Assembly: GCF_000445105.1 (NCBI RefSeq)
Contig: NZ_ATDP01000098.1
Location: forward strand, 91,656 to 155,655
Reading direction: 5' to 3'
Origin: Sphingobium lactosutens DS20
Lineage (GTDB): Bacteria > Pseudomonadota > Alphaproteobacteria > Sphingomonadales > Sphingomonadaceae
DNA length: 64,000 bases
Position numbers and translations under genes: made by a program. The notes under the pieces were generated by a model, which was given only the letters and a program-made list of their open reading frames with translations, was not told the origin of the DNA and did not search any database. This document shows, in pieces, positions 57,783 through 64,000 of this stretch; within the stretch, counting starts at the first letter, position 1; every line of letters starts with the position of its first letter.

Positions 57783-58853
57783 TCAAAAATCCGTGGCCAG
57801 CGTGATGGCAAGGCCCGACGGCGGCGCCGCATCGCCGGCAATGCGTTCGCGCCATTCGATCGACAGGCGCGCATTCGTGCGGGGCAGCGGCAGGCGCAGT
57901 TGCACTTCCGGACCGATGTCGAGCCGACTGACGCCCGGCTGCGCGCCGCCAGACACGGCGCCACCGATCCGCAGCGCCCCGCCCTTCACGGGCGCGAGCA
58001 GGGCGATGCGCCCGTCGACAAAAGCATAATTTTTGCGGAAGCCCACGATGCCCGCCTGGCCATAGCCTTCAGCCTCAAGCCCCGGCGCGATAGCCACGGG
58101 GCCAAAGTCGCCCGCCCCCACGATCGCCATGGCGTTACGCCCGCCCGATCCTAACGCCACCCGCCGTTCGATGCCGATGCTCATCGGCAGGGCGGGCAGC
58201 GGGCGGATGGCGAGGCCGATCGCGGCTTCCGGCGCAGCGGGATCCTGCAGCGCAGCTGTCGCCCTGGCGTAGAGTGCGGGGCGATGAGGCGAAGCCGGCG
58301 CGAGGGCATAATCGATGCGCAAACCGGCCTGCGATCCACCGAGGCGACCGACTGGTGCGGTCTGGACCGCCGACGCCCTGCCCGGTCGCACCAGCAGCCA
58401 GCCGCTCACCTGCCAGCGACCAGGCGCGGATGCTGTTCTGGCCGGAGGGGCAAGTGGGGTCGCAAAGGGAATGGGCGACGGGCGCGCGCCCATATCCTGG
58501 CTGGCATAATGCCGATTGGAAAAGGCCACCATGTGCCGAATGAAATCCAGCATGTCGGTAGGGGCGCCGAAATTTCCCTGCTGCATCGGCGCAAAGGTCA
58601 CAGGTCGCGCTATCGCAACGGAACTGCCGTCCGACAGATTGGCGGGCCATGAGACGCGTAACGGCAAGCGATCGACAGGCCATGGCGGCAATGCTGTCGC
58701 CACGGCGCGGCGGGGAGGGCTTTGGCCGGTGACGGCGACCAGTCCGGTCGGCTCCTTCGCAAAATCCATCTGGGCCATGACGCGCAGGCCGATCCAGCCC
58801 AGCATCAGGACGGCGAGGAAACGCAGCGGACGGCCGGAGCGGGCGCGGATCAT
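57783..58853 (-). CDS. Probable outer-membrane beta-barrel protein, NfrA-C-like
   Basis: Protein of 356 residues. A signal-like helix (F-L-A-V-L-M-L-G-W-I-G-L-R-V-M-A) is followed by a Pro-rich stretch. A series of amphipathic strands ends L-A-I-T-L-A-T-D-F, the terminal aromatic typical of outer-membrane barrels. It overlaps the NfrB-like glycosyltransferase gene as ATGA. In E. coli NfrA and NfrB form the N4 phage receptor and an exopolysaccharide export system, so an NfrA-C-like role is plausible. I see no unambiguous family motif, hence moderate certainty. The upstream frame is open over the neighbour but not protein-like. Confidence 0.6.
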   Translation of the reverse strand: MIRARSGRPLRFLAVLMLGWIGLRVMAQMDFAKEPTGLVAVTGQSPPRRAVATALPPWPVDRLPLRVSWPANLSDGSSVAIARPVTFAPMQQGNFGAPTDMLDFIRHMVAFSNRHYASQDMGARPSPIPFATPLAPPARTASAPGRWQVSGWLLVRPGRASAVQTAPVGRLGGSQAGLRIDYALAPASPHRPALYARATAALQDPAAPEAAIGLAIRPLPALPMSIGIERRVALGSGGRNAMAIVGAGDFGPVAIAPGLEAEGYGQAGIVGFRKNYAFVDGRIALLAPVKGGALRIGGAVSGGAQPGVSRLDIGPEVQLRLPLPRTNARLSIEWRERIAGDAAPPSGLAITLATDF

Positions 58854-59740
58854 GGATCGGTCTTGAGGTCGGGGAAGCGATGCTGGGTCTTGTCCCAGCG
58901 CAGCGGCTGCCCCCCGAGCGATCGCAGATACAGGAATATGGCGCGGCGCGCGGCCAGGATACCGATATAATTGGCGATCAGCGTGCGCGGCACCGCGCCC
59001 AGCCCCGCCCGCAATCCATAGGCGCGGGTGACGAACAGGAAGCGCATGGCCATGCGCCAGAGCATCAGGAAGAGGTTGAACCAGAGTAGCGCGGTCATTA
59101 GCGGCGTCAAAGGCCGGCCGGGCACGGGCATGACCAGCGCCAGCAGCGCAAGGGCCGCCAAAAGGAGCAGCGTCAGATAGGCGGCGAACAGCACCAGCGC
59201 CGCCAGCACCGCGCGCCGATCGCGCAGGCGCATCCAGAATTCGGCCGGCCCGCCGCGCCAGCCCAGCCTGTCCCACCCGGCCAGCGCGATGCCTATCGTC
59301 CAGCGCGCCTTTTGCCGGACCGCCGCGTCGACGCTGTCGGGGAAAAATTCCCGCGTCGCGATCACATCGCCCCGCGCGTCGCGCATCCGCACGAAGGCGC
59401 TGCGGCCGCCCATGTCGCGAATGCGAAGCCCGGCCTCATAATCTTCCGTCAGCGAACCGGGATCAAATGGCCCGGCCGCTTCGTCCAACGCCAGCGCGGC
59501 CAGCATGTCCCGTTCAAAGGCGCAGGCGACCCCGGCCGATGGCACCGATGCGCCCAAGGCCTCGCGCACGCTCAGCAATTTGCCGTGGCTCTCGGCAAAT
59601 TCGTCGCCATAATGATCGGCGATCGCGCGCCGCCACCAGCCACCCCGCCCGCGCAGTGGCAATACCGGCAACTGGACCAGATCGAACCGGTCGATCATGA
59701 AGTCGAAGAGGCGGATTTCATCGGCATGCACGACATCCTC
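58850..59740 (-). pseudogene. NfrB-like glycosyltransferase, 5' truncated at element junction
   Basis: Remnant of about 297 codons. It starts in mid-domain at the conserved E-D-V-V-H-A-D-E-I-R-L-F, which in intact family-2 NfrB-like glycosyltransferases follows H-D-A and comes after some 150 or more residues. It continues L-V-Q-L-P-V-L-P-L, A-F-E-R-D-M-L and L-T-E-D-Y-E-A-G-L-R-I, with R-Q-K-A-R-W-T-I-G-I-A acting as the QxxRW-type motif. Three hydrophobic segments follow. The reading frame stays open upstream for a few codons, but residues (T-T-W before E-D) no longer fit. A GTG at 59,731 could start a fragment, but it would lack the nucleotide-sugar site. The serine recombinase gene begins 55 bases away. 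Confidence 0.78.
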
Positions 59741-59795
59741 CCATGTCGTGACGGTTGTAAACGAAATGGCAACGCCCGTTTCGTAGGAGCCGCAT

Positions 59796-61514
59796 ATGGT
59801 GCGACAAAATCGCGATTTTTCAGCCGCAACTGAGACTAAGCCAGCATACCTTTACGCCCGCTTTAGCTCGCTCAACCAAAAAGAAGGCAGCAGCATTGAG
59901 CGGCAGCTTACCTATGGCCGCTCGTTCATCGACAAGCACGGCTGGACGTTAGTTGAGGAACTGCGCGACGAAGGCAAGAGTGCGTTTAAGGGGGCCAATC
60001 GCGCAGAGGGGGCGGCGCTCTACGACTTCGAGCTAAAAGCTCGCAATGGGGCGTTCCGCGATGGCGCTGTGCTGGTTTGCGAGAACGTGGACCGCTTATC
60101 GCGCCAAGGTGCGAAAGCTGCTGCCCAGCTTATTTGGTCCCTCAATGAAGCTGGCGTTGACGTTGCCACCTACCATGACGGCCATATCTATAAGGCTGGC
60201 GACGATGGCGACCTGATGGACTTGCTTTCCATCATCATCAAAGGTGCGCTGGGCAAGGAAGAGAGTTTCAAAAAGTCAGAGCGGTCCAAAGCCAATTGGA
60301 CCAAGGTGCATCAGGAAATCGCGAAGGGTGACAAGCGCGCATATTCCAAGCAGTGTCCCGCATGGCTGGATATCGCTGACGGCGAATATGTCCTCAATGA
60401 GCATCGCGCCAACATGCTGCGTCAAATGTATGCTTGGTATTGCGACGGCCTTGGGTGCCTCACCATCGTTCGCAAACTGAACAAGTTGGGTGAGAAAAGC
60501 TGGTCATCTGAGAAGCGGTATAAGGATAAGAAGGAGTGGACGAACCGCTATATCCACAAGCTGCTTACATCACGCGCTGCCATAGGCGAATATGTCACGC
60601 TGAAAGGTGAGACGCTGGCCACGGACTATTACCCAGCGGTCGTAGATGTTGACACCTTCTACAAGGCTCAAGCCATAAGGAAGGCTCGCGCCAGCATCGG
60701 CGGTGATGAGCGCAAACGGAGCGCAAACCTGTTTCTCGGTATCTCAAAATGCGGGGTTTGCGGGAAGGCAGCCGTATATATGAAGCGCACCTTCAACGAC
60801 AAATACGTCAAACAGGACGGCACGGTGGTTCGCTATAAGAACACGCGGGCCTACCTGCACTGCAATGCCGCCAGATATAAAGAGAGCGAGTGCAACAACT
60901 CCTCGCACATCAAATATGACGTGATCGAGAAGACGGTTTTGGACAAGGCTCTGCCGTTGATCGCCAGCCACAAGCATGAGGACAAAGTTCTTCAGGTTTT
61001 CGATACGAAGATCGCAGAGAGCCAACGGGAAATCGACGTTAGGCAGAAGCAGCTAGATAACATTATCGAAGCCATTGCCGACGGTATTGCGGCCAAGGCT
61101 CTCGCTCAAAAGGCCAACGTCATTGAAGCTGAGATAGAGGCGCTGACCCAGCAGATTGCCGCCACGAAGCTGGAAAAAGACATTGAGGCCGCCAAGCCTG
61201 CCAAAAATCAGGACGTGGATACGATCAAGGAAATGCGCGCAGACCTCGAACATGAGGACGAAGATGAGCGCTTTGAGGCGCGGGCGCGGATCAACAGCTT
61301 GCTCAACCGCCTGCTCAACACGGTCAACATCAACGATGACAGGACGTTCACGGTCAAAGTCGATGATGGTTTCTCAGCGACCTATGATGCGGACGGTGAA
61401 GCGATTGGCTTCACGCTCAGCGGTGACAGGATCGTTGATGAGATGAACGAAGCCCTACAGACAGACGATAGGGAAGCGGTCATTGACGAGGCGTTCAAGC
61501 GCGTTCAGGCTTGA
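59796..61514 (+). CDS. Large serine recombinase (site-specific)
   Basis: Protein of 572 residues. The resolvase-type catalytic domain (about 17-160) has Y-A-R-F-S-S-L-N-Q with nucleophile S24, S-S-I-E-R-Q-L and the late V-C-E-N-V-D-R-L-S-R. A recombinase domain (about 180-290) follows. A zinc ribbon has C-G-V-C-G-K-A-A-V-Y and later L-H-C-N-A-A-R-Y-K-E-S-E-C. A coiled-coil segment lies at about 400-480. This is the large-serine-integrase layout, which inserts DNA between att sites without resynthesis. AGGAG precedes the ATG. A/T-rich codons differ from the flanking genes. The 3' end overlaps the convergent gene by 20 bases. Confidence 0.93.
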   Translation: MVRQNRDFSAATETKPAYLYARFSSLNQKEGSSIERQLTYGRSFIDKHGWTLVEELRDEGKSAFKGANRAEGAALYDFELKARNGAFRDGAVLVCENVDRLSRQGAKAAAQLIWSLNEAGVDVATYHDGHIYKAGDDGDLMDLLSIIIKGALGKEESFKKSERSKANWTKVHQEIAKGDKRAYSKQCPAWLDIADGEYVLNEHRANMLRQMYAWYCDGLGCLTIVRKLNKLGEKSWSSEKRYKDKKEWTNRYIHKLLTSRAAIGEYVTLKGETLATDYYPAVVDVDTFYKAQAIRKARASIGGDERKRSANLFLGISKCGVCGKAAVYMKRTFNDKYVKQDGTVVRYKNTRAYLHCNAARYKESECNNSSHIKYDVIEKTVLDKALPLIASHKHEDKVLQVFDTKIAESQREIDVRQKQLDNIIEAIADGIAAKALAQKANVIEAEIEALTQQIAATKLEKDIEAAKPAKNQDVDTIKEMRADLEHEDEDERFEARARINSLLNRLLNTVNINDDRTFTVKVDDGFSATYDADGEAIGFTLSGDRIVDEMNEALQTDDREAVIDEAFKRVQA

Positions 61515-62325
61515 GGCGCTCATAGTCCATCGGCAATGCATGTTCGCATTTGGCGTAGCTAGGGAAGGCGCCTCTTGCGGCGTTCTCTGCGATCATATGT
61601 CCACGGCTGACAGCACGGCTTGTCATTTCTTTGAGGTTCTGCCGCTCTAGGAGCGTCCCCCTTCCGTCAGCAGACTTCGCCAACAGGCTGCTATATTGGC
61701 GGCTCAGCCTTGCCTTTATCCCTATCTGCCACAGGGGCATTGCTGGATTGGCTTTGCGCAGTTCCAAGCAACGAAGATATTTACGGACACTCACCAAGAG
61801 GCGTGACGAAGCTGTCACCTTGTATCGTGGGATAACTGGCGACGTGTCGCGATCCGTTGGTTGGATTGTATCCAGCAACTCCGCAATCTGACTGAGAATT
61901 TGAGCCTTTGCCATTCCAAGGGGGATGGCAGCGATCAGACTGCTTCGTTCCCCCTGAGCAATCCATGTCGATGAAGCGAAATCATCGAGGCGATTTGCCA
62001 CCTGCTGATCGCCATAACGTATGACGCCTAGATTTGTGACGCTTGGTTTCTCTCCGCCATGTCCAAATGCCTTGAAGGCGTATTCGTTGGTCCATTCCTC
62101 TATGTCCAACTTCACGTCGCCAAGGTCGTCATAAACGGCCAGCACAGCGTCAAAGTCAGCAGGCAGAATGGCGTCAGCAGGCAACTCGCCAGCCCGTTCA
62201 AGCCTCGCCAGTTCATAGCTGGGGCTGACCTGTAGCGCACCATACCAATAGGCTGCTCGCCCAATTCCAGCGAGTTTCAGTTTCCTGCCGCCGCGTTCAA
62301 TGACGCTGTTACGGGTAAACTTCAT
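61495..62325 (-). CDS. Unrecognised element gene, 276 residues
   Basis: Protein with no family I can name. It opens F-T-R-N-S-V-I-E-R-G-G-R-K-L-K-L and contains a short acidic region (V-L-A-V-Y-D-D-L-G-D-V-K-L-D-I-E-E-W). A predicted helical middle (A-Q-I-L-S-Q-I-A-E-L-L-D-T-I-Q) precedes a basic C-terminal half with R-K-Y-L-R-C-L-E-L-R-K. No signal peptide or membrane helix is visible, so it should be cytoplasmic. The codon pattern matches the adjacent recombinase, not the chromosome. An in-frame TTG at 62,358 would add eleven residues. It might act with the recombinase or be cargo; neither can be shown. Confidence 0.65.
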   Translation of the reverse strand: MKFTRNSVIERGGRKLKLAGIGRAAYWYGALQVSPSYELARLERAGELPADAILPADFDAVLAVYDDLGDVKLDIEEWTNEYAFKAFGHGGEKPSVTNLGVIRYGDQQVANRLDDFASSTWIAQGERSSLIAAIPLGMAKAQILSQIAELLDTIQPTDRDTSPVIPRYKVTASSRLLVSVRKYLRCLELRKANPAMPLWQIGIKARLSRQYSSLLAKSADGRGTLLERQNLKEMTSRAVSRGHMIAENAARGAFPSYAKCEHALPMDYERLKPERA

Positions 62326-62435
62326 GGTTGGCTTGGTATCCAAGATTATACGTGCCAACTCCCATATCAGGCCAACCCTGACGTATCAATGCCTCACGAC
62401 GCCGCACGGTGCCGCGTCAAAAAGGAGATACGAAA

Positions 62436-62729
62436 ATGGAAGTTATCGAAAACCAGCAGGCCGCAACCACTGAGGGAGTGACCAACTACAAACCCCGTTG
62501 GGGCCGTGGGGAACGCCGCATTGGGTTCAGCACCGTTAAACTGGCAAGCAAGCCCAAGCTGTCTGAACTGAGTAACCTTGAGCGCCTGCTCGCCCGCCTT
62601 GGCAAGGAAGCAAACAGCCTCAACGGCATTAAGGTTGCTATCGCCGCTCGCTGGTGCAGCACGGTCTACACCAACCTCACGATGCAGCAGATTGAGAGCA
62701 TCGTCACTGACTGCCGCAGCGGTGACTGA
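62436..62729 (+). CDS. Unrecognised small gene, 3' end altered by IS
   Basis: Protein of 97 residues, hydrophilic, with G-V-T-N-Y-K-P-R-W-G-R-G-E-R-R-I-G-F and L-S-N-L-E-R-L-L-A-R-L-G-K-E-A-N. The helical C-terminal part has M-Q-Q-I-E-S-I-V-T-D-C-R. The start is certain enough: AAAGGAG lies eight bases before the ATG. Its stop codon TGA (62,727-62,729) is formed by the first three bases of the inserted IS, so the native protein may have been longer. It is divergent from the 276-residue gene. No function recognised; small basic proteins beside a recombinase are sometimes excisionases, which is only a guess. Confidence 0.65.
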   Translation: MEVIENQQAATTEGVTNYKPRWGRGERRIGFSTVKLASKPKLSELSNLERLLARLGKEANSLNGIKVAIAARWCSTVYTNLTMQQIESIVTDCRSGD

Positions 62730-62750
62730 TCTGCCCCCACCGAGTGGACC
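62727..62750 (+). repeat. IS left inverted repeat
   Basis: TGATCTGCCCCC followed by ACC-GAGTGG-ACC. It matches the right end with identical first twelve bases and a shared GAGTGG block offset by one base. Confidence 0.85.
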
Positions 62751-62774
62751 GATTGGTTTGTTAGTGCATTAAGC

Positions 62775-63545
62775 TCATCGCCGCCATATCCGGACGGAGG
62801 TGGAGCGAAGCGGAACCGGAGGCCGATATGGCGGTGTCGCCGTTTCTGGTGCCGGTGGCCGATAGCCAAGACTGCTGTGCGGGCGGACGGTGTTGTAATG
62901 CCGCCGCCAGGCTTCGATCAGCACCCTGGCCTCGGCGAGGCTGTAGAAGATTTCACCATTGAGCAGTTCGTCGCGCAGCGACCCATTGAAGCTTTCATTA
63001 TAGCCATTCTCCCATGGCGATCCCGGCGCGATGTAGAGCGTCTTCACGCCGATCTGCCGCAGCCATTGCTGGACGGCATTGGCGATAAATTCGGCGCCAT
63101 TATCTGACCGTATATGTGCAGGCGGGCCGCGCGAGATGAACAGGTCCGCCAAGGCCGCCAGCACATCCTCATGTTTGAGCTGTCGCGCAACGATAAGCGC
63201 CAGACATTCCCTGCTGGCCTCGTCGATGATCGTCAGGATGCGGAACTTGCGGCCGTCATGCGTGCGCCCCTCGACGAAGTCATAGGCCCACACATGCCCA
63301 GGATACTCAGGCCGCAGGCGGATGCATGATCCGTCGTTGAGCCATAGACGCCCGCGTTTGGGCTGGCGCTGCGGCACCTTGAGCCCTTCGCGCCGCCATA
63401 TCCGCTCGACCCGTTTATGGTTCACCGTCCACCCCGCATGGCACAGCAACGCCGTGACCCGGCGGTAGCCGTAACGACCATATTGCTTTGCCAAGGCGAT
63501 GATGTCCTCCGTCAGCGCCTGTTCGTCATCCGCCCCACGCGGCAC
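62775..63545 (-). CDS. IS3-family transposase OrfB (DDE integrase)
   Basis: At least 256 residues with an rve-type DDE core. The first aspartate is in V-W-A-Y-D-F-V-E-G, the second in [10 protein letters not shown] and the glutamate in [12 protein letters not shown]. An N-terminal HTH_21 part has [10 protein letters not shown]. The same frame is open further upstream and reads family-like sequence ([18 protein letters not shown]) back to about 63,670. The functional transposase is therefore an OrfA-OrfB fusion made by -1 frameshifting, as usual in IS3 elements. No disruption is seen, so the IS may be active. Confidence 0.92.
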   Translation of the reverse strand: MPRGADDEQALTEDIIALAKQYGRYGYRRVTALLCHAGWTVNHKRVERIWRREGLKVPQRQPKRGRLWLNDGSCIRLRPEYPGHVWAYDFVEGRTHDGRKFRILTIIDEASRECLALIVARQLKHEDVLAALADLFISRGPPAHIRSDNGAEFIANAVQQWLRQIGVKTLYIAPGSPWENGYNESFNGSLRDELLNGEIFYSLAEARVLIEAWRRHYNTVRPHSSLGYRPPAPETATPPYRPPVPLRSTSVRIWRR

Positions 63546-63658
63546 TTTACGCTGTGTCGATCGATGCTGCCCTAGAACCCGGCATATCCGTCGCTCGGAT
63601 AGCCGGACTGGCAGATCCCGTCGTATATGATCGATGCAGCGCCGTCGCCGCGCGGGGC

Positions 63659-63937
63659 TCAGAAGTTTCCCCGTGCAGCTTCCTGCAATATCAGCTTGTC
63701 CAGCGTCAGGTCCGAGATCGCCCGGCGCAGCCGTTGGTTTTCCTTCTCCAGATCCTTCATCCGCCGTGCCTGGTCGGTCTTCAGCCCGCCATATTCCTTG
63801 CGCCAGCGATAATAGGTCTGCTCACTGACCCCGATCCGACGGCAGGCTTCGGCGGTCGAAGCCCCCTGCGCCAGCACGATCTCAATTTCACGCAGCTTGC
63901 CGATGATCTCTTCCGGCTTGTGCTTCTTGCTCGGCAT
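63659..63937 (-). CDS. IS3-family transposase OrfA
   Basis: Protein of 92 residues. A helix-turn-helix ([17 protein letters not shown], then [17 protein letters not shown]) is followed by a leucine-zipper-like segment ([14 protein letters not shown]). This is the IS407-subgroup OrfA that binds the terminal repeats. AAAGGGA precedes the ATG. The last codons (G-N-F then TGA) overlap the orfB frame. The run GGGGAAAC there is a candidate slip site. Confidence 0.93.
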   Translation of the reverse strand: MPSKKHKPEEIIGKLREIEIVLAQGASTAEACRRIGVSEQTYYRWRKEYGGLKTDQARRMKDLEKENQRLRRAISDLTLDKLILQEAARGNF

Positions 63938-63975
63938 TCAATGTCCCTTTCGCGGTCCAGACTATCATAGTCTCT

Positions 63976-64000
63976 GGGCCACTCAGCGGGGGGCAGATCA
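63976..64000 (-). repeat. IS right inverted repeat
   Basis: Read on the minus strand it is TGATCTGCCCCC, then CGCT-GAGTGG-CCC. The first twelve bases equal the left end. The window ends at its outermost base. Confidence 0.83.

Larger units (their letters stand above)
59741..62726. mobile_element. Integrated element carrying a serine recombinase (left part)
   Basis: From about 59,741 the sequence switches from high GC with chromosomal codon use to visibly lower GC. Genes then have more A/T-ending codons. The left junction falls inside the nfrB-like gene, and the recombinase gene begins next to it, which is typical for serine-integrase islands and prophages. The right end is not reached: an IS element begins at 62,727 and the window stops at its far end. 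The exact crossover core cannot be fixed with one junction. Confidence 0.75.
62727..64000. mobile_element. IS3-family (IS407-type) insertion sequence
   Basis: Complete-looking element of about 1274 bases. The left end begins TGATCTGCCCCC at 62,727, and the right end at 64,000 is its inverted complement. Two minus-strand frames, orfA and orfB, lie in the IS3 arrangement with orfB in the -1 frame. The four bases before the left end, TGAC (62,723-62,726), are the expected target duplication; the matching copy would lie just outside the window. Confidence 0.9.

Overview
The window is high-GC, densely coding chromosomal DNA. It is best explained as a sphingomonad (Alphaproteobacteria, Sphingobium/Sphingomonas type). 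The indications are methionine synthase split into two genes behind an ArsR-methyltransferase regulator, a catalytically dead dihydroorotase paired with pyrB, an NDUFA12/DUF2155/aat neighbourhood, and intergenic REP-like palindromes built on CCGTTCG...CGAACGG. Genus is inferred from this gene content; no rRNA is present. I found no tRNA, rRNA or CRISPR array, and no gene-free stretch longer than 300 bases.

Layout. Positions 1-13,000 hold the tail of an XRE/ScfR-type regulator, a TRIC channel, an M20 hydrolase, glutathione peroxidase, a VIT transporter, a ThuA protein, an ABC-F ATPase, SIMPL and DUF389 proteins, and a PepSY-like protein with an OmpR-type regulator and histidine kinase. From 13,000 to 19,600 runs a co-directional block: TIGR00266, an MBL hydrolase, DUF4230, nadA, DUF2254, nadC and RNase T2. 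From 19,600 to 23,000 are DUF4112, an orphan substrate-binding lipoprotein and an OprO/P-like porin.

Positions 23,000-28,900 (minus strand) form a methionine-cycle operon: ArsR-methyltransferase, metF, the homocysteine-binding half of MetH, then its folate/B12/reactivation half. A perfect ATATAAAGA-AA-TCTTTATAT operator lies in front, and REP-like repeats fill two of its gaps. Positions 29,000-43,700 hold small lipoproteins, rpmB, tadA, gtrA, fdhD/mobA, DUF192, NDUFA12, DUF2155, aat, an M19 dipeptidase, pyrC'/pyrB and a carboxylesterase. Positions 43,700-56,000 look like a glucan-utilisation locus. It contains a LacI regulator, a TonB receptor, a GH144-like endo-glucanase and a large discoidin/alpha-barrel hydrolase on one strand. 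A GH3 beta-glucosidase is divergent, and a GPH-type MFS carrier converges on it. One perfect CTTGTAACCGGTTACAAG palindrome lies between the divergent units.

From 56,000 to 59,740 are TIGR02186, a TauE/SafE permease, a probable outer-membrane barrel and an NfrB-like glycosyltransferase that has lost its N-terminus. The truncation coincides with lower-GC foreign DNA (from about 59,741) carrying a large serine recombinase and two unrecognised genes. That DNA is closed by an IS3-family (IS407-type) insertion sequence whose right terminus is the last base of the window.

The most informative features are the recombinase element inside the nfrB-like gene, the glucan locus with its single operator and internal terminator, the methionine operon with its operator and repeats, and the long convergent overlap of DUF2155 with aat.
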